DNA from: Bacillota bacterium
Lineage (GTDB): Bacteria; Bacillota; UBA4882; UBA8346
Length of the DNA: 64,000 nt
Reading direction: 5' to 3'
Assembly: GCA_023394955.1 (NCBI GenBank)
Contig: JAEWZY010000020.1
Location: 65,976 to 129,975, forward strand
The notes under the pieces are model-generated. The model made no database searches, was not told where the DNA came from, and was given only the letters and a program-made list of their open reading frames with translations. This document shows, piece by piece, positions 27,087 to 36,145 of this stretch (the first letter of the stretch is position 1; each line of letters opens with the position of its first letter). Position numbers and translations under genes: made by a program.

Positions 27087-27872
27087 ATGTCTGATAATAA
27101 AGTGCAAACCATAGATCGGACCCTTGATATCATTGAACTTTTAGCCACGGCCAAGGAGGGACTGGGAGTTACCGAGATCGGTCATAATATCGGACTTCAT
27201 AAAAGCACAGTCCATCGGTTATTGACTGCGTTATTAAACCGAGGTTATATTGAGAAAGACCTTAAAAATTACACCTATAAAATAGGCTTGAAGTTTATTG
27301 AAATCAGCGGTTTGTTCCTTAAAAAGCTGGAATTGAAGACCGAAGCGTTGCCGTTCATGCGGAGATTGGCTGAGATCTTCGGTCAGCCGGTTCATTTAGC
27401 GATCCTGGAAGGGACCGATGTCGTTTACATTGAAAAGGTTGAACTGGTAAATAGTATTAGAATGTATTCCCAGATTGGAAGAAGAGTACCGGCCCACTGT
27501 TCGGCAATTGGTAAAATTTTATTGGCTGGATTAAATGCCGAACACTTACGGGAGGTTTTGGAGAATATAAAATTTGAGAAGTTTACTCCGAATACCATCG
27601 TTTCTAAAGAAGAGTTACAATTGGAGATAGAACTGGTCAAAAAGAAGGGTTGGGCGGTTGATAATGAGGAGCATGAACTGAACATCAGGTGCATCGCCGC
27701 TCCGATCATTGATTATACCGGTAAAATAATTGCGGCGGTCAGTGTCTCCGGTGAAAGCCATATCATCAATTTAGAGTCCGATTTGGAGATCCCCGGACAT
27801 GTAATTGAAACTGCCGCAAATATTTCAAAGCGAATGGGTTATATTCCAGCGGATCAGGGAAAGGGGGAATAA
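27087..27872 (+). CDS. kdgR: IclR-family regulator, KdgR-like
   Basis: About 261 aa. The N-terminal winged helix (QTIDRTLDIIELLATAKEGL, then HKSTVHRLLTALLNRGYIEK) is followed by the IclR effector domain with GRRVPAHCSAIGKILLAGL and the closing AAPIIDYTGKIIAAVSVSG. The effector is likely KDG or a relative, because the KDG kinase follows after 67 bp and mannonate dehydratase lies upstream. ATG 27087 begins the alignable protein; an upstream in-frame start would add an unconserved tail. The symbol reflects context and family, not a proven ligand. Confidence 0.82.
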   Translation: MSDNKVQTIDRTLDIIELLATAKEGLGVTEIGHNIGLHKSTVHRLLTALLNRGYIEKDLKNYTYKIGLKFIEISGLFLKKLELKTEALPFMRRLAEIFGQPVHLAILEGTDVVYIEKVELVNSIRMYSQIGRRVPAHCSAIGKILLAGLNAEHLREVLENIKFEKFTPNTIVSKEELQLEIELVKKKGWAVDNEEHELNIRCIAAPIIDYTGKIIAAVSVSGESHIINLESDLEIPGHVIETAANISKRMGYIPADQGKGE

Positions 27873-27939
27873 GTGTAAGCGCAGAGGGAAATAGGGTTAT
27901 AATCTCTCATTTACAAATCTTATAAAGGAGGTTATGGCT

Positions 27940-29043
27940 ATGTCCATAAACTTAAATGTCAAATCAAAAGAAAGCTGTAAGTATGATTGCATCTCTTTAG
28001 GAGAGATCATGTTAAGGCTAGATCCCGGTGAAGGCAGGATCAAAACCGCACGGCAGTTCCGGGCCTGGGAAGGCGGGGGTGAATATAACGTCTCCCGCGG
28101 GCTCCGTAAATGTTTCGGTATGAATGTGGCCGTTGTTACCGCTTTTGCCGACAACGAAGTCGGGCGGCTGGTCGAAGATTTTATCATGCAAGGCGGTGTG
28201 GATGTATCCTTAATTAAATGGATTCCCTACGACGGGATTGGCCGTAGCGTCCGTAATGGTTTGAACTTCACCGAAAGAGGCCATGGTATCCGCGGCGCGG
28301 TGGGAGTATCGGACCGGGCTAATACCGCCGCTTCCCAGTTGAAAAAGGGAGATATCGATTGGGATTATATTTTTGGGAAACTAGGCAGCAGATGGTTCCA
28401 TACTGGAGGTATCTTTGCCGCTCTTTCCGAAACCACTCCGGAAGTAGTTTTAGAAGCGGTCCAGTTTGCCAAAAAGTACGGCACTATTGTATCGTATGAT
28501 TTAAATTACCGACCTTCGCTTTGGAAAGGGATCGGCGGCCAACAAAAGGCCCAGGAAGTAAATAAAGAGATCGCCAAATACATAGATGTGATGATTGGTA
28601 ATGAAGAAGACTTCACCGCTTGCCTTGGATTTGAGGTAGAAGGCAATGATGCTAACTTGAAAGAATTAAACTTGGAAGGCTACCGCAAGATGATTAACGA
28701 AGCGGTCAAAACCTATCCCAACTTTAAAGTAGTGGCTACCACCTTGCGTACTGTTAAAACAGCCACAGTCAATGATTGGAGCGCAATGTGTTGGGCTGAC
28801 GGTAAGATTTATAAGGCTAAGGATTATCCTAGTCTTGAGATTTTAGATCGGGTCGGCGGCGGCGATAGCTTCGCTTCAGGATTGGCTTATGGACTAATGG
28901 CCACCGGGGATCCTGAAAAAGCGGTCAATTATGGAGCGGCCCATGGCGCATTAGCGATGACCACACCGGGAGATACCTCGATGGCCAGCCTTAAGGAAGT
29001 AGAGAAAGTAATGGGTGGCGGCAGCGCCAGGGTGGACCGGTAA
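27940..29043 (+). CDS. kdgK: 2-keto-3-deoxygluconate kinase-like PfkB sugar kinase
   Basis: A 367-aa ribokinase/PfkB kinase. The first signature is around GGGEYNVSRGLRKCFG, and the catalytic Asp is in DRVGGGDSFASGLAYG near residue 305. It should phosphorylate KDG to KDPG. It is somewhat longer than classical KdgK (about 310-340 aa). ATG 27940 is preferred over 27934 since GGAGG (27927-27931) is 8 nt away. The KDPG aldolase is not in the window. A bidirectional terminator separates it from gnd. Confidence 0.85.
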   Translation: MSINLNVKSKESCKYDCISLGEIMLRLDPGEGRIKTARQFRAWEGGGEYNVSRGLRKCFGMNVAVVTAFADNEVGRLVEDFIMQGGVDVSLIKWIPYDGIGRSVRNGLNFTERGHGIRGAVGVSDRANTAASQLKKGDIDWDYIFGKLGSRWFHTGGIFAALSETTPEVVLEAVQFAKKYGTIVSYDLNYRPSLWKGIGGQQKAQEVNKEIAKYIDVMIGNEEDFTACLGFEVEGNDANLKELNLEGYRKMINEAVKTYPNFKVVATTLRTVKTATVNDWSAMCWADGKIYKAKDYPSLEILDRVGGGDSFASGLAYGLMATGDPEKAVNYGAAHGALAMTTPGDTSMASLKEVEKVMGGGSARVDR

Positions 29044-29063
29044 AACGAATGAACAGGAAACAA

Positions 29064-29176
29064 TTATCAAGGTATAACTTGATAAGGCTGAAGCTATAAT
29101 CTGGGTTATAATGGTTTTAACCGGCAAGATTTTTGATAAGCCGTTGATTTTAATTCACGGTTATCATTCTTGATAA
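29064..29176. repeat. Cluster of five TGATAA/TTATCA half-sites
   Basis: TTATCAA at 29064 and TTGATAA at 29079 form an inverted pair; TGATAA at 29134, TTATCA at 29161 and TGATAA at 29171 add further pairs, one extended by CCGT/ACGG. All lie in 140 bp after the KDG kinase. It may be an operator array or nested hairpins. Confidence 0.4.
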
Positions 29177-29183
29177 TAGTATT

Positions 29184-29229
29184 AAAAAAGTAAACAGGGT
29201 GGGGATTAAGCCACCCTGTTTACTTTTTT
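29184..29229. terminator. Strong bidirectional terminator between kdgK and gnd
   Basis: A 19-bp perfect stem (29184-29202 with 29211-29229) and an 8-nt loop has A-runs on one side and T-runs on the other, so it works for both convergent genes. Confidence 0.95.
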
Positions 29230-29233
29230 AAGC

Positions 29234-30685
29234 TTAAGCAGTATAGGTTGAGGCTGCGGTGTTGCCGCCTCGCCCGGTCCAGTTGGTGTGGAAGAATTCG
29301 CCACGGGGTTTATCGACCCGCTCATAGGTGTGAGCGCCGAAATAGTCACGCTGGGCTTGGAGCAAATTGGCCGGAAGCCTTTCACAACGGAATCCGTCAT
29401 AGTAACAAAGGGCGGTGGTAAAGGCAGGCGTCGGAATGCCATTGGTTAAAGCGGTGGCGCAAACTTTTCTCCAACCTTCTTGAGCTGCTTCCACTTTCTC
29501 TTTGAAGAAGGGATCAAGGAGCAGGTTGGTTAAGCCGGGATTTTTATCAAAGGCTTCTTTAATCTTGCCGAGGAAGACGGAACGGATAATACAACCGCCG
29601 CGCCACATTAAAGCGATGCCGCCGTAATTTAGGTTCCAACCGTAGGTCTGGGCGGCGGTCCGCATCAGAGTATAGCCTTGGGCGTAAGAAACCAGTTTGG
29701 ACGCATAAAGAGCGTTTTTGATATCATTAATAAAGGCTTTCTTGTCGCCTTCAAACTTGGGTTTCGGGCCGGAAAGCACTTTAGAGGCGGCTACGCGTTC
29801 TTCTTTGATAGCCGACAAACAACGGGCGAATACCGCTTCCCCGATCAGAGTAAGAGGAACGCCTTCGTCAAGGGCGGCGATGCCGGTCCATTTTCCGGTC
29901 CCTTTTTGGCCCGCGGTGTCAAGGATCTTGTCAACCAGGGGTTTACCGTCTTCATCTTTGACAGCCAGGATATCACGGGTGATTTCAATTAAGTAGCTAT
30001 CCAATTCACCCTGGTTCCATTCTTTAAAGACTTCATGCATCTCATCGGCTGACATTCCTAATAAGTCGCGCATTAATTGATATGCTTCGCAAATTAACTG
30101 CATATCACCATATTCAATTCCGTTATGGACCATTTTAACGAAGTGACCGGCGCCATTTTCACCGACCCAATCACAGCAAGGGCTACCATCGGATACTTTA
30201 GCGCAGATTGATTGGAAGATTGATTTTACGTGGGGCCAGGCAGCCGGCGAACCGCCAGGCATCATGCTGGGCCCTTTCAAAGCGCCTTCTTCACCGCCCG
30301 AGACTCCGGTGCCGATGTATAATAAACCTTTTTCCTCAAGATATTTGGTGCGGCGAATCGTATCGGGAAAATGGGAGTTTCCGCCGTCGATAATGATGTC
30401 CCCTTTTTCCAAATGAGGGATTAGCAATTCAATAAAATCATCTACCGGTTTACCCGCTTTAACCATCATCATCACCCGACGGGGTGTTTTCAAGTTGGCG
30501 ATTAGTTCTTCGATGGAATAGGCGCCGATAATATTTTTGCCCTTAGCCCGTCCTTCTACAAAATCTCTAACCTTTTCAGTGGTCCGGTTATAAACGGCTA
30601 CAGTGAAGCCTTTGCTTTCCATGTTCATAACCAGGTTCTCACCCATAACCGCCAAACCGATCAAGCCAATATCAGCCTTGCTCAT
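29234..30685 (-). CDS. gnd: 6-phosphogluconate dehydrogenase (decarboxylating)
   Basis: A 483-aa enzyme of full family length. The Rossmann motif is IGLIGLAVMGENLVMNMESKG; the substrate loop VSGGEEGALKGPSMMPGG and the catalytic Lys in GAGHFVKMVHNGIEYGDMQ are present, as is the C-terminal RDYFGAHTYERVD segment. It converts 6-phosphogluconate to ribulose 5-phosphate in the oxidative pentose phosphate pathway. AGGAGG lies 8 nt before ATG 30685. It converges on the KDG region, which suits sugar-acid metabolism, but is separately transcribed. Confidence 0.97.
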   Translation of the reverse strand: MSKADIGLIGLAVMGENLVMNMESKGFTVAVYNRTTEKVRDFVEGRAKGKNIIGAYSIEELIANLKTPRRVMMMVKAGKPVDDFIELLIPHLEKGDIIIDGGNSHFPDTIRRTKYLEEKGLLYIGTGVSGGEEGALKGPSMMPGGSPAAWPHVKSIFQSICAKVSDGSPCCDWVGENGAGHFVKMVHNGIEYGDMQLICEAYQLMRDLLGMSADEMHEVFKEWNQGELDSYLIEITRDILAVKDEDGKPLVDKILDTAGQKGTGKWTGIAALDEGVPLTLIGEAVFARCLSAIKEERVAASKVLSGPKPKFEGDKKAFINDIKNALYASKLVSYAQGYTLMRTAAQTYGWNLNYGGIALMWRGGCIIRSVFLGKIKEAFDKNPGLTNLLLDPFFKEKVEAAQEGWRKVCATALTNGIPTPAFTTALCYYDGFRCERLPANLLQAQRDYFGAHTYERVDKPRGEFFHTNWTGRGGNTAASTYTA

Positions 30686-30788
30686 TCACACATCCTCCTG
30701 TCATTTATAATAAGGAAAATACAGAACACATGGTAGAGATATTCGATATGTTCCACATTTCTCCTACTTTGTAACAACTTTTTTAAAA

Positions 30789-31397
30789 TTATTCGTTGGG
30801 GTTGGACTCAAAATTACGCTCTTCATTTAATTCATCAATAGTCAGGGTATAGCTTGGTAAAAATTTATCTAAAAAATACTTGACTTCCGGAAGGGGTATT
30901 CCTTGGATAAACCGGTGAAGTGTTTTTTCCGCCTTTTGAAAATCCTTATTGCCGTGTTTCAGTTCTTGCAAACACTTTAAGTAAGCTCCAATCTTGTCGG
31001 CTGCTTTTACTAGTTCGACTTCATCCTGGGTTTGACAGGGAAAAACCAGTGGGCGATAGGTTGGTCGTAATTCTTCCGGAAGCATGCCGAATAATTTTTC
31101 ACGAGCGATGTTTTCAATATTGGAAAAGGATTGATGAATGGCATCATTGAAATATTTGATCGGGGCCGGAAGATCGCCAACGATTACTTCCCCAATTTCA
31201 TGGTATAAGGCGAGTACTGCTACGTATTCAGGGTTAACGCTGCCTTGATAGAGAGTATTCTTAATAACCGCCAAAGCATGAGCGATTACGGCAACTTCGA
31301 AACTATGCTCTTGGATGTTTTCCAATTCGGTATTACGCATTAATCCCCAGCGGTTAATATATTTCATCTTGGATAAGTAGGCGAAAAAGTGGGACAT
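30789..31397 (-). CDS. YfbR-like 5'-deoxynucleotidase (HD domain)
   Basis: About 202 aa. It starts MSHFFAYLSKMKYINRWGLM and continues RNTELENIQEHSFEVAVIAHAL; the metal-binding residues are in QEHS, ALYHEIGEVIVGD (the HD pair is changed to HE) and AADKIGAYLKC. This is the YfbR family, which dephosphorylates deoxynucleoside 5'-monophosphates. The start at 31397 is chosen from GGGAGG 4-5 nt upstream; the longer frame adds 11 unconserved residues. HD read as H-E at one position is worth noting, although YfbR enzymes tolerate variation. A 413-bp gap lies upstream. Confidence 0.85.
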   Translation of the reverse strand: MSHFFAYLSKMKYINRWGLMRNTELENIQEHSFEVAVIAHALAVIKNTLYQGSVNPEYVAVLALYHEIGEVIVGDLPAPIKYFNDAIHQSFSNIENIAREKLFGMLPEELRPTYRPLVFPCQTQDEVELVKAADKIGAYLKCLQELKHGNKDFQKAEKTLHRFIQGIPLPEVKYFLDKFLPSYTLTIDELNEERNFESNPNE

Positions 31398-31643
31398 TAA
31401 TCCTCCCGGTATGGATTGATTGATAGTCATGTAATTCTCGGTTGATTTTATAAATCCTTTCGAAGAAAAAGAGCGTACTAACCTATCTGAATTGAAATGC
31501 TGTGATTATGCTTTTCGTGCTTAAACCATGACTAGAAAAGCATAAATAATAGTGTTATTTATGAATCAAGGGAATAAGTCGCGATCTAGAAATATTCAAA
31601 AAATTGATTGCAATATAGATGCTTTCCTCTTGTTTGTGTTATC

Positions 31644-31652
31644 TGGTATAAT
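31644..31652 (+). promoter_or_regulatory. Extended -10 promoter ahead of element B
   Basis: TGGTATAAT has both the TG extension and a perfect -10 box. It points toward the element at 31680, 28 bp away, in a gap with no rightward gene, so it could drive a small RNA. Confidence 0.4.
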
Positions 31653-31679
31653 AAATAAAAATCTTTTTATAATTGGTTG

Positions 31680-31790
31680 GTAGCCGCCCGCGCCAACTTC
31701 TATGCGTAAATATGTTTTAATCGTTAGGGACCCAAGCATGAAAATGAAGTTGACGTAGATCGACAAGTAGCCATAACATTTTTTGGGTAG
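31680..31790 (+). repeat. Intergenic element B, homologous to element A at 16.0 kb
   Basis: It starts GTAGCCGCCCGCGCCAAC, 16 of 18 bases identical to element A, and shares later blocks in the same order. CAACTTC near the start can pair with GAAGTTG at 31746-31752, and ATGC with GCAT inside that, giving a plausible long-range stem. No ORF is present. It lies between the divergent side of yfbR and the 3' end of the BASS transporter gene. Confidence 0.5.
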
Positions 31791-31810
31791 TTAACCGATG
31801 TAGCTTTGAA

Positions 31811-32773
31811 TCATCTTTTTCTTTTACGGATTAATAGTTGGAGGCTAAGCGCTGCTAAAGGTTGCTGAAAGAGAGTGATAAATACAGTCGGCACGGCGGT
31901 GATTTCGGGAAAATAGTTTAAGGCAAGGACCAGACCGGCGGTATTGTTGCGCATGCCTACGGTATAAATGAAGGTATTGGTGAGTTCGGGCGAAAATTTA
32001 AACAATCGCGCATATGTTAAGCCTGATAAATATCCTGAACAACCCATAATAAAAACGAGGACCGCTACGACTGAAAGGGAAGACTGGAGCAGGTGGATAG
32101 AATCCCATACCGCCGCTAGGTTGACGGCGATCACTACCGCCAAAAGGATCTTGGAAGTCGGGCCGGTTACAAATTTCCAGTTGCGGCTGACCCGGCCTTT
32201 GGTTAAATCGTGACAAGCCATGCCGATCATGGTCGGCATCACAATCATCCAAGCAAGCCCCCACATTAACGAAGGGATGTCAAATTGGACTTTATGCCCG
32301 ATTGTTACCAGCATGATCAGAGGGACAACCAATGGCGAGAGAACCGTGTCCGCTACTACTGTGGTCAAGGCTAGAGGGACGTTGCCATGGGAAATGCTTG
32401 TCCACATCGTGGATGCTACCCCGATTGGAGCGGCGGTCATTAAGATGATTCCAGCCTGAAGCAACGGTTGTCCCGGTAAAAAGATCCGAGCCAAGATGGT
32501 TGCGACTAGCGGTAGGAAAACATGAAGTAATCCCAGGATCGACAATAGTAAACCGGGAGCCTTAAATACTTTTTTAAAATCGTTAAAACTACAATTAATA
32601 GTTACTGCAAAAGTGATATAGGCAAAAATATAGGGAATCCAACTTTTAATGGAAATGAAGAATTTATTGAATAAAGCTCCGAAAAGGATTCCGGACCCTA
32701 CTACCAAAATCATTCGTTTTTCAAAAAGTTGATTGAGTTTAATTCCTTTACGCATTATGATCCATGGTTTCAT
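31811..32773 (-). CDS. Bile acid:sodium symporter (BASS) family transporter
   Basis: A 320-aa membrane protein with about nine or ten helices. Family features are the APIGVAS-type crossing segment (MTAAPIGVASTMWTS) and the second discontinuous helix region with YTVGMRNNTAGLVLAL, which carry the sodium-site polar residues. Bacterial members move organic anions, pantoate or pyrimidine precursors rather than bile acids. AGAGGC lies about 9 nt before ATG 32773; an inner ATG (32755) is possible. It is divergent from uvrC. The substrate is unknown. Confidence 0.87.
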   Translation of the reverse strand: MKPWIIMRKGIKLNQLFEKRMILVVGSGILFGALFNKFFISIKSWIPYIFAYITFAVTINCSFNDFKKVFKAPGLLLSILGLLHVFLPLVATILARIFLPGQPLLQAGIILMTAAPIGVASTMWTSISHGNVPLALTTVVADTVLSPLVVPLIMLVTIGHKVQFDIPSLMWGLAWMIVMPTMIGMACHDLTKGRVSRNWKFVTGPTSKILLAVVIAVNLAAVWDSIHLLQSSLSVVAVLVFIMGCSGYLSGLTYARLFKFSPELTNTFIYTVGMRNNTAGLVLALNYFPEITAVPTVFITLFQQPLAALSLQLLIRKRKR

Positions 32774-32880
32774 CGCTTAAGCCTCTTTTAAAAATATTTA
32801 CGTTATTAATCTTTGTTTCGAGATTTTCAAAAGAATACCTGCTCTACATTGGTATTTTTCAGGTAGGAGGAGGAAGACTT

Positions 32881-34722
32881 TTGGTAACACCGGAAGATTT
32901 GAGAGCCTTGCCGGATACCCCCGGAGTTTATTTAATGAAAGACGCTGCTGGAAAAATCATCTATGTCGGAAAGGCTGTATCGCTAAAGAATAGGGTGCGC
33001 TCTTACTTTCAAGCATCGCGAAACCTGAGTCTCAGGATTCGTTCCATGGTGGAACAGGTTGATCGTTTTGAATACATTACCACCAATTCCGAGGTCGAGG
33101 CCTTGGTATTGGAGTGTAACTTAATCAAGGAAGAACATCCGAAATATAACATCCGACTCCGCGACGATAAACAGTACCCTTGGGTTAAGGTAACCCATAA
33201 AGAGAGTTTTCCCCGTATTTTCATTACCCGGAAGGTTAAGCGGGACGGTAGCAAATACTATGGACCCTATACCGATGTCCGGGCATTAAAAGAGACCTTC
33301 AGGTTATTGCGGAAAATTTTCCCCTTACGTAGCTGCCGATTTGATCTTGACCGGGAACGGATTGAGCGTCCTTGCCTAAACTTTCATATCAAACGCTGTC
33401 AGGCTCCTTGCAGTGGAAAAATCTCAAAGGAAAGATACCGTGAGATTATTGACCAAGTATGTATGTTTCTCGAAGGCCGTCAAACTGAATTGTTGGTCAA
33501 GTTAAGGCAAGAGATGGATGAGGCTGCCGCGGAACGTCGATACGAGAGAGCAGCCCTGATCCGGGATGAAATTCGCGATATCGAAAAAGTTTTGGAAAAA
33601 CAAACAATTGTAGCGGATGTTTATGACGATTTAGATGTTTTTGGAATAGCTCAAGATCGAAAGGGTAGTATAGTCCAAGTATTTCAGGTGCGACAGGGCA
33701 AATTGGTTGGGAGAGAATATTTTCCCCTAGGGGAGGGGGATGAGACCCGGTCGGAAGAAATATTGGAAGCGTTTCTACCCCAGTATTACGATAACGCCGG
33801 ATTCGTTCCCAAAGAGGTCTTAGTCCCATTTGATTTGGAAAGCATGATGGTTTTAGGCCAATGGTTAAGTGGCCAGCGCGGCTCGAAGGTCAACTTAAGA
33901 GTGGCAAAAAAAGGGGGAAAAGCCGATCTGCTTCGAATGGCCCGGGAAAACGCGGGTGTTTTATTACAACAGGAACGGGTCCACGAGGAACAAAGTATTA
34001 TTCATATTACTGAAATCCTTAATCAATTACAACAAGATCTGGGTTTGGATAAGCCGCCATTACGGATTGAAGGTTTTGACATTTCCAATACTCAGGGTCA
34101 AGAAGCGGTAGCTTCAATGGTAGTCTTTGAAAACGGCGTCCCCAAGGGCGGAGAGTACCGGCGGTTTAAAATCCGTACTATTGAAGGCCCCAATGACTTT
34201 GCCATGCTCCAAGAGGCCGTGGGGCGGCGGTTTCGCAAAGGGTTAGAAGAGAGGCGGGAGGAGACTACCGAATCCGGGAAATTTGCCCGGTTTCCCGATC
34301 TACTGTTAATCGACGGCGGCAAAGGGCAATTGTCCGCAGTCTTTGAGGTGTTGAAAAAACTGGGATTAACCCATCTTAATGTAATTAGTTTGGCTGAAAA
34401 AGAGGAGGAGCTTTTTAAGCCGGGAAATAGCGAGCCGATCAGACTTTCACGCCGTTCCGAAAGTCTAATGCTTTTACAAAGGGTAAGGGACGAAGCCCAC
34501 CGTTTCGCAATTACTTATCATAAAACTTTACGGGATAAACGGACTAAAACATCCAGCCTTGATTTGGTAAGGGGGATTGGCGCGAAGAGAAAACAACTAC
34601 TATTGAAGAATTTTGGTTCCGTTAAACAAGTTAAACAGGCTACGGTTGAAGAATTGATGCAGGTTGAAGGGATCAATCGTAAACTGGCGGAGAATATTAA
34701 AGAACAACTGGAATTATTATAA
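32881..34722 (+). CDS. uvrC: Excinuclease ABC subunit C
   Basis: A 613-aa nucleotide-excision-repair nuclease. The N-terminal GIY-YIG domain reads LPDTPGVYLMKDAAGKIIYV, then GKAVSLKNRVRSYF. A four-cysteine zinc-type region (RSCRFDLD, RPCLNFHIKRCQAPC), the UVR helix pair, the RNase H-like domain (GFDISNTQGQEAVASMVVFE, LIDGGKGQL) and two C-terminal helix-hairpin-helix motifs follow. It makes both incisions around a lesion handed over by UvrAB. TTG 32881 is chosen because GGAGGAGGAAG lies 5-7 nt upstream; the longer frame adds an implausible hydrophobic leader. Confidence 0.96.
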   Translation: MVTPEDLRALPDTPGVYLMKDAAGKIIYVGKAVSLKNRVRSYFQASRNLSLRIRSMVEQVDRFEYITTNSEVEALVLECNLIKEEHPKYNIRLRDDKQYPWVKVTHKESFPRIFITRKVKRDGSKYYGPYTDVRALKETFRLLRKIFPLRSCRFDLDRERIERPCLNFHIKRCQAPCSGKISKERYREIIDQVCMFLEGRQTELLVKLRQEMDEAAAERRYERAALIRDEIRDIEKVLEKQTIVADVYDDLDVFGIAQDRKGSIVQVFQVRQGKLVGREYFPLGEGDETRSEEILEAFLPQYYDNAGFVPKEVLVPFDLESMMVLGQWLSGQRGSKVNLRVAKKGGKADLLRMARENAGVLLQQERVHEEQSIIHITEILNQLQQDLGLDKPPLRIEGFDISNTQGQEAVASMVVFENGVPKGGEYRRFKIRTIEGPNDFAMLQEAVGRRFRKGLEERREETTESGKFARFPDLLLIDGGKGQLSAVFEVLKKLGLTHLNVISLAEKEEELFKPGNSEPIRLSRRSESLMLLQRVRDEAHRFAITYHKTLRDKRTKTSSLDLVRGIGAKRKQLLLKNFGSVKQVKQATVEELMQVEGINRKLAENIKEQLELL

Positions 34723-34810
34723 GGAAAAATATGATTTGCTCAGTTGATAGCGGCTATGTTATGCTAAAAAGAATTGGAACTTAAGTTTGTTATATTAGGG
34801 AGGTCTGGAG

Positions 34811-35605
34811 ATGATTCGTTGTATCGCTATTGATTTGGACGATACGTTACTCCGGTCTGATTTGAACATTTCAACCGTTGATAAGGTTGCGATCCGCAGG
34901 GCTATCCGGGAAGGGATCAAAGTGTTGCTCGCCTCAGGAAGGATGATTCAGTCGATGCGTCCCTATGTCCGCGAATTGGAACTAGATGTTCCGGTAATCG
35001 CCTATAACGGAGCGATCATCCAGGAAGCGTTATCCGGAAAAATATTGTACCATCGCCCGGTTCCGACGGAAGAAGCCCTGGAATTGGCGCCGATCTTTCG
35101 TGAAGCCGGAATTCATTTAAACGCTTATATTAACGATGAGTTATATATGGATGAATTAACCGAGTGGGGCCGAATATATGCGGCTAACGCTGGGGTCACT
35201 CCCCATCCCGTCGGTGATCTCTGCCGCTATTTACGCGAACCTTCTCATAAAATGTTGGCCGTAGGAGAAATCGAAAAGATCGACCGGATCCAGATCCAAC
35301 TTCGGGAAAGGTTTGGAGACCGGCTGCAATTTGTCAAATCCAAACCGACATACTTGGAGATATTGGCTCCGGGGGTATCGAAAGGAATGGCCCTTCAAGA
35401 ATTGGCTAAAGGTTGGGGTATGGATCGGAATGAAGTTATGGCAATCGGGGACGCGCCGAATGACCTTTCAATGATCGCTTGGGCCGGTGCGGGAGTGGCG
35501 ATCGGGAATGCTTCTCCTGTAGTTAAGGAAAAAGCGGTTTTAGTTGTAGCTGATCATGATCATAACGGAGTAGCCGAAGCCTTGGGAAAATTGGTTTTTA
35601 ACTGA
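34811..35605 (+). CDS. Cof-type HAD phosphatase
   Basis: A 264-aa Cof/YidA-family hydrolase. Motif I is AIDLDDTLLRSD, motif II is LASGRMIQSM, the C2 cap fills residues about 85-190, and motif IV is VMAIGDAPNDLSMIAWAGAGVA. These enzymes dephosphorylate sugar phosphates and similar metabolites with loose specificity. GGGAGG lies ahead of ATG 34811. A 20-bp bidirectional terminator follows. Confidence 0.93.
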   Translation: MIRCIAIDLDDTLLRSDLNISTVDKVAIRRAIREGIKVLLASGRMIQSMRPYVRELELDVPVIAYNGAIIQEALSGKILYHRPVPTEEALELAPIFREAGIHLNAYINDELYMDELTEWGRIYAANAGVTPHPVGDLCRYLREPSHKMLAVGEIEKIDRIQIQLRERFGDRLQFVKSKPTYLEILAPGVSKGMALQELAKGWGMDRNEVMAIGDAPNDLSMIAWAGAGVAIGNASPVVKEKAVLVVADHDHNGVAEALGKLVFN

Positions 35606-35615
35606 ATTTAGGTTT

Positions 35616-35662
35616 ATAGTCATAAATAAAAGGGCTGATCAGGCCCTTTTATTTATGACTAT
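35616..35662. terminator. Strong bidirectional terminator
   Basis: A perfect 20-bp stem (35616-35635 with 35643-35662) and 7-nt loop, with AAAA/TTTT runs in the arms, separates the convergent Cof gene and coat genes. Confidence 0.92.
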
Positions 35663-35674
35663 TTCAGTTAAACC

Positions 35675-35947
35675 CTAAACAACAGTGGGTTGGGTCATGG
35701 ATTGCTGTAAAAACTGCGCGACACTGGATATATCCTGTTGGTCCGCTGGCGGCGCAGGCATGTAATAATTTTTGGACTGAGCGTATTGTGCGATTAGTTG
35801 TTGGGATTGTTCGCATTGAGATCTGATTTGCAATAAGCCTTGCCTGAGGTCAGGGTTGCTTGCTTCGGTGGCTGCTTTTGTAAATTCTACCGCGCTCATT
35901 TTGGCAAGGTCCAATGCATCCAGGGTCATTTCCCGATCGGTATACAT
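35675..35947 (-). CDS. CotF-family spore coat protein, C-terminal-type unit
   Basis: A 90-aa protein that starts MYTDREMTLDALDLAKMSAV and is rich in Gln and Ser. It matches the four-helix CotF coat family (ferritin-like fold), corresponding to the C-terminal half of the usual protein, including SQQLIAQYAQSKNYYMPA. It is expected on the spore surface. It lies 15 bp downstream of a partner carrying the other half and is co-transcribed with it. Both genes end at a strong terminator. Confidence 0.82.
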   Translation of the reverse strand: MYTDREMTLDALDLAKMSAVEFTKAATEASNPDLRQGLLQIRSQCEQSQQLIAQYAQSKNYYMPAPPADQQDISSVAQFLQQSMTQPTVV

Positions 35948-35962
35948 CTTTGTCCTCCTTTT

Positions 35963-36145
35963 CTAAGTAAGAAAACTCATTAAGCGATGGGCGTTATTAG
36001 AAGCCTGTTGGGCTTGTTGGTTAAAGAAGTTTTGTAATTGAGTATCGTTACAGTTTTGAGCATACAATTGAAACTTTTTAGTATGTAAATCTTCCATGGC
36101 AATCAGCTGTTTAAGAGTGTTTAATTCCATCTGAGTCACTTGCAT
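35963..36145 (-). CDS. CotF-like spore coat protein, N-terminal-type unit
   Basis: A 60-aa helical protein, MQVTQMELNTLKQLIAMEDL onward, with KKFQLYAQNCNDTQLQNFF and a Gln/Asn-rich end. It resembles the first helix pair of ferritin-like coat proteins. Together with the next gene it makes up one CotF-sized protein in two pieces. GGAGGTGAC lies upstream of the start. Sigma-E or sigma-K control is likely but no promoter was identified. Confidence 0.75.
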   Translation of the reverse strand: MQVTQMELNTLKQLIAMEDLHTKKFQLYAQNCNDTQLQNFFNQQAQQASNNAHRLMSFLT

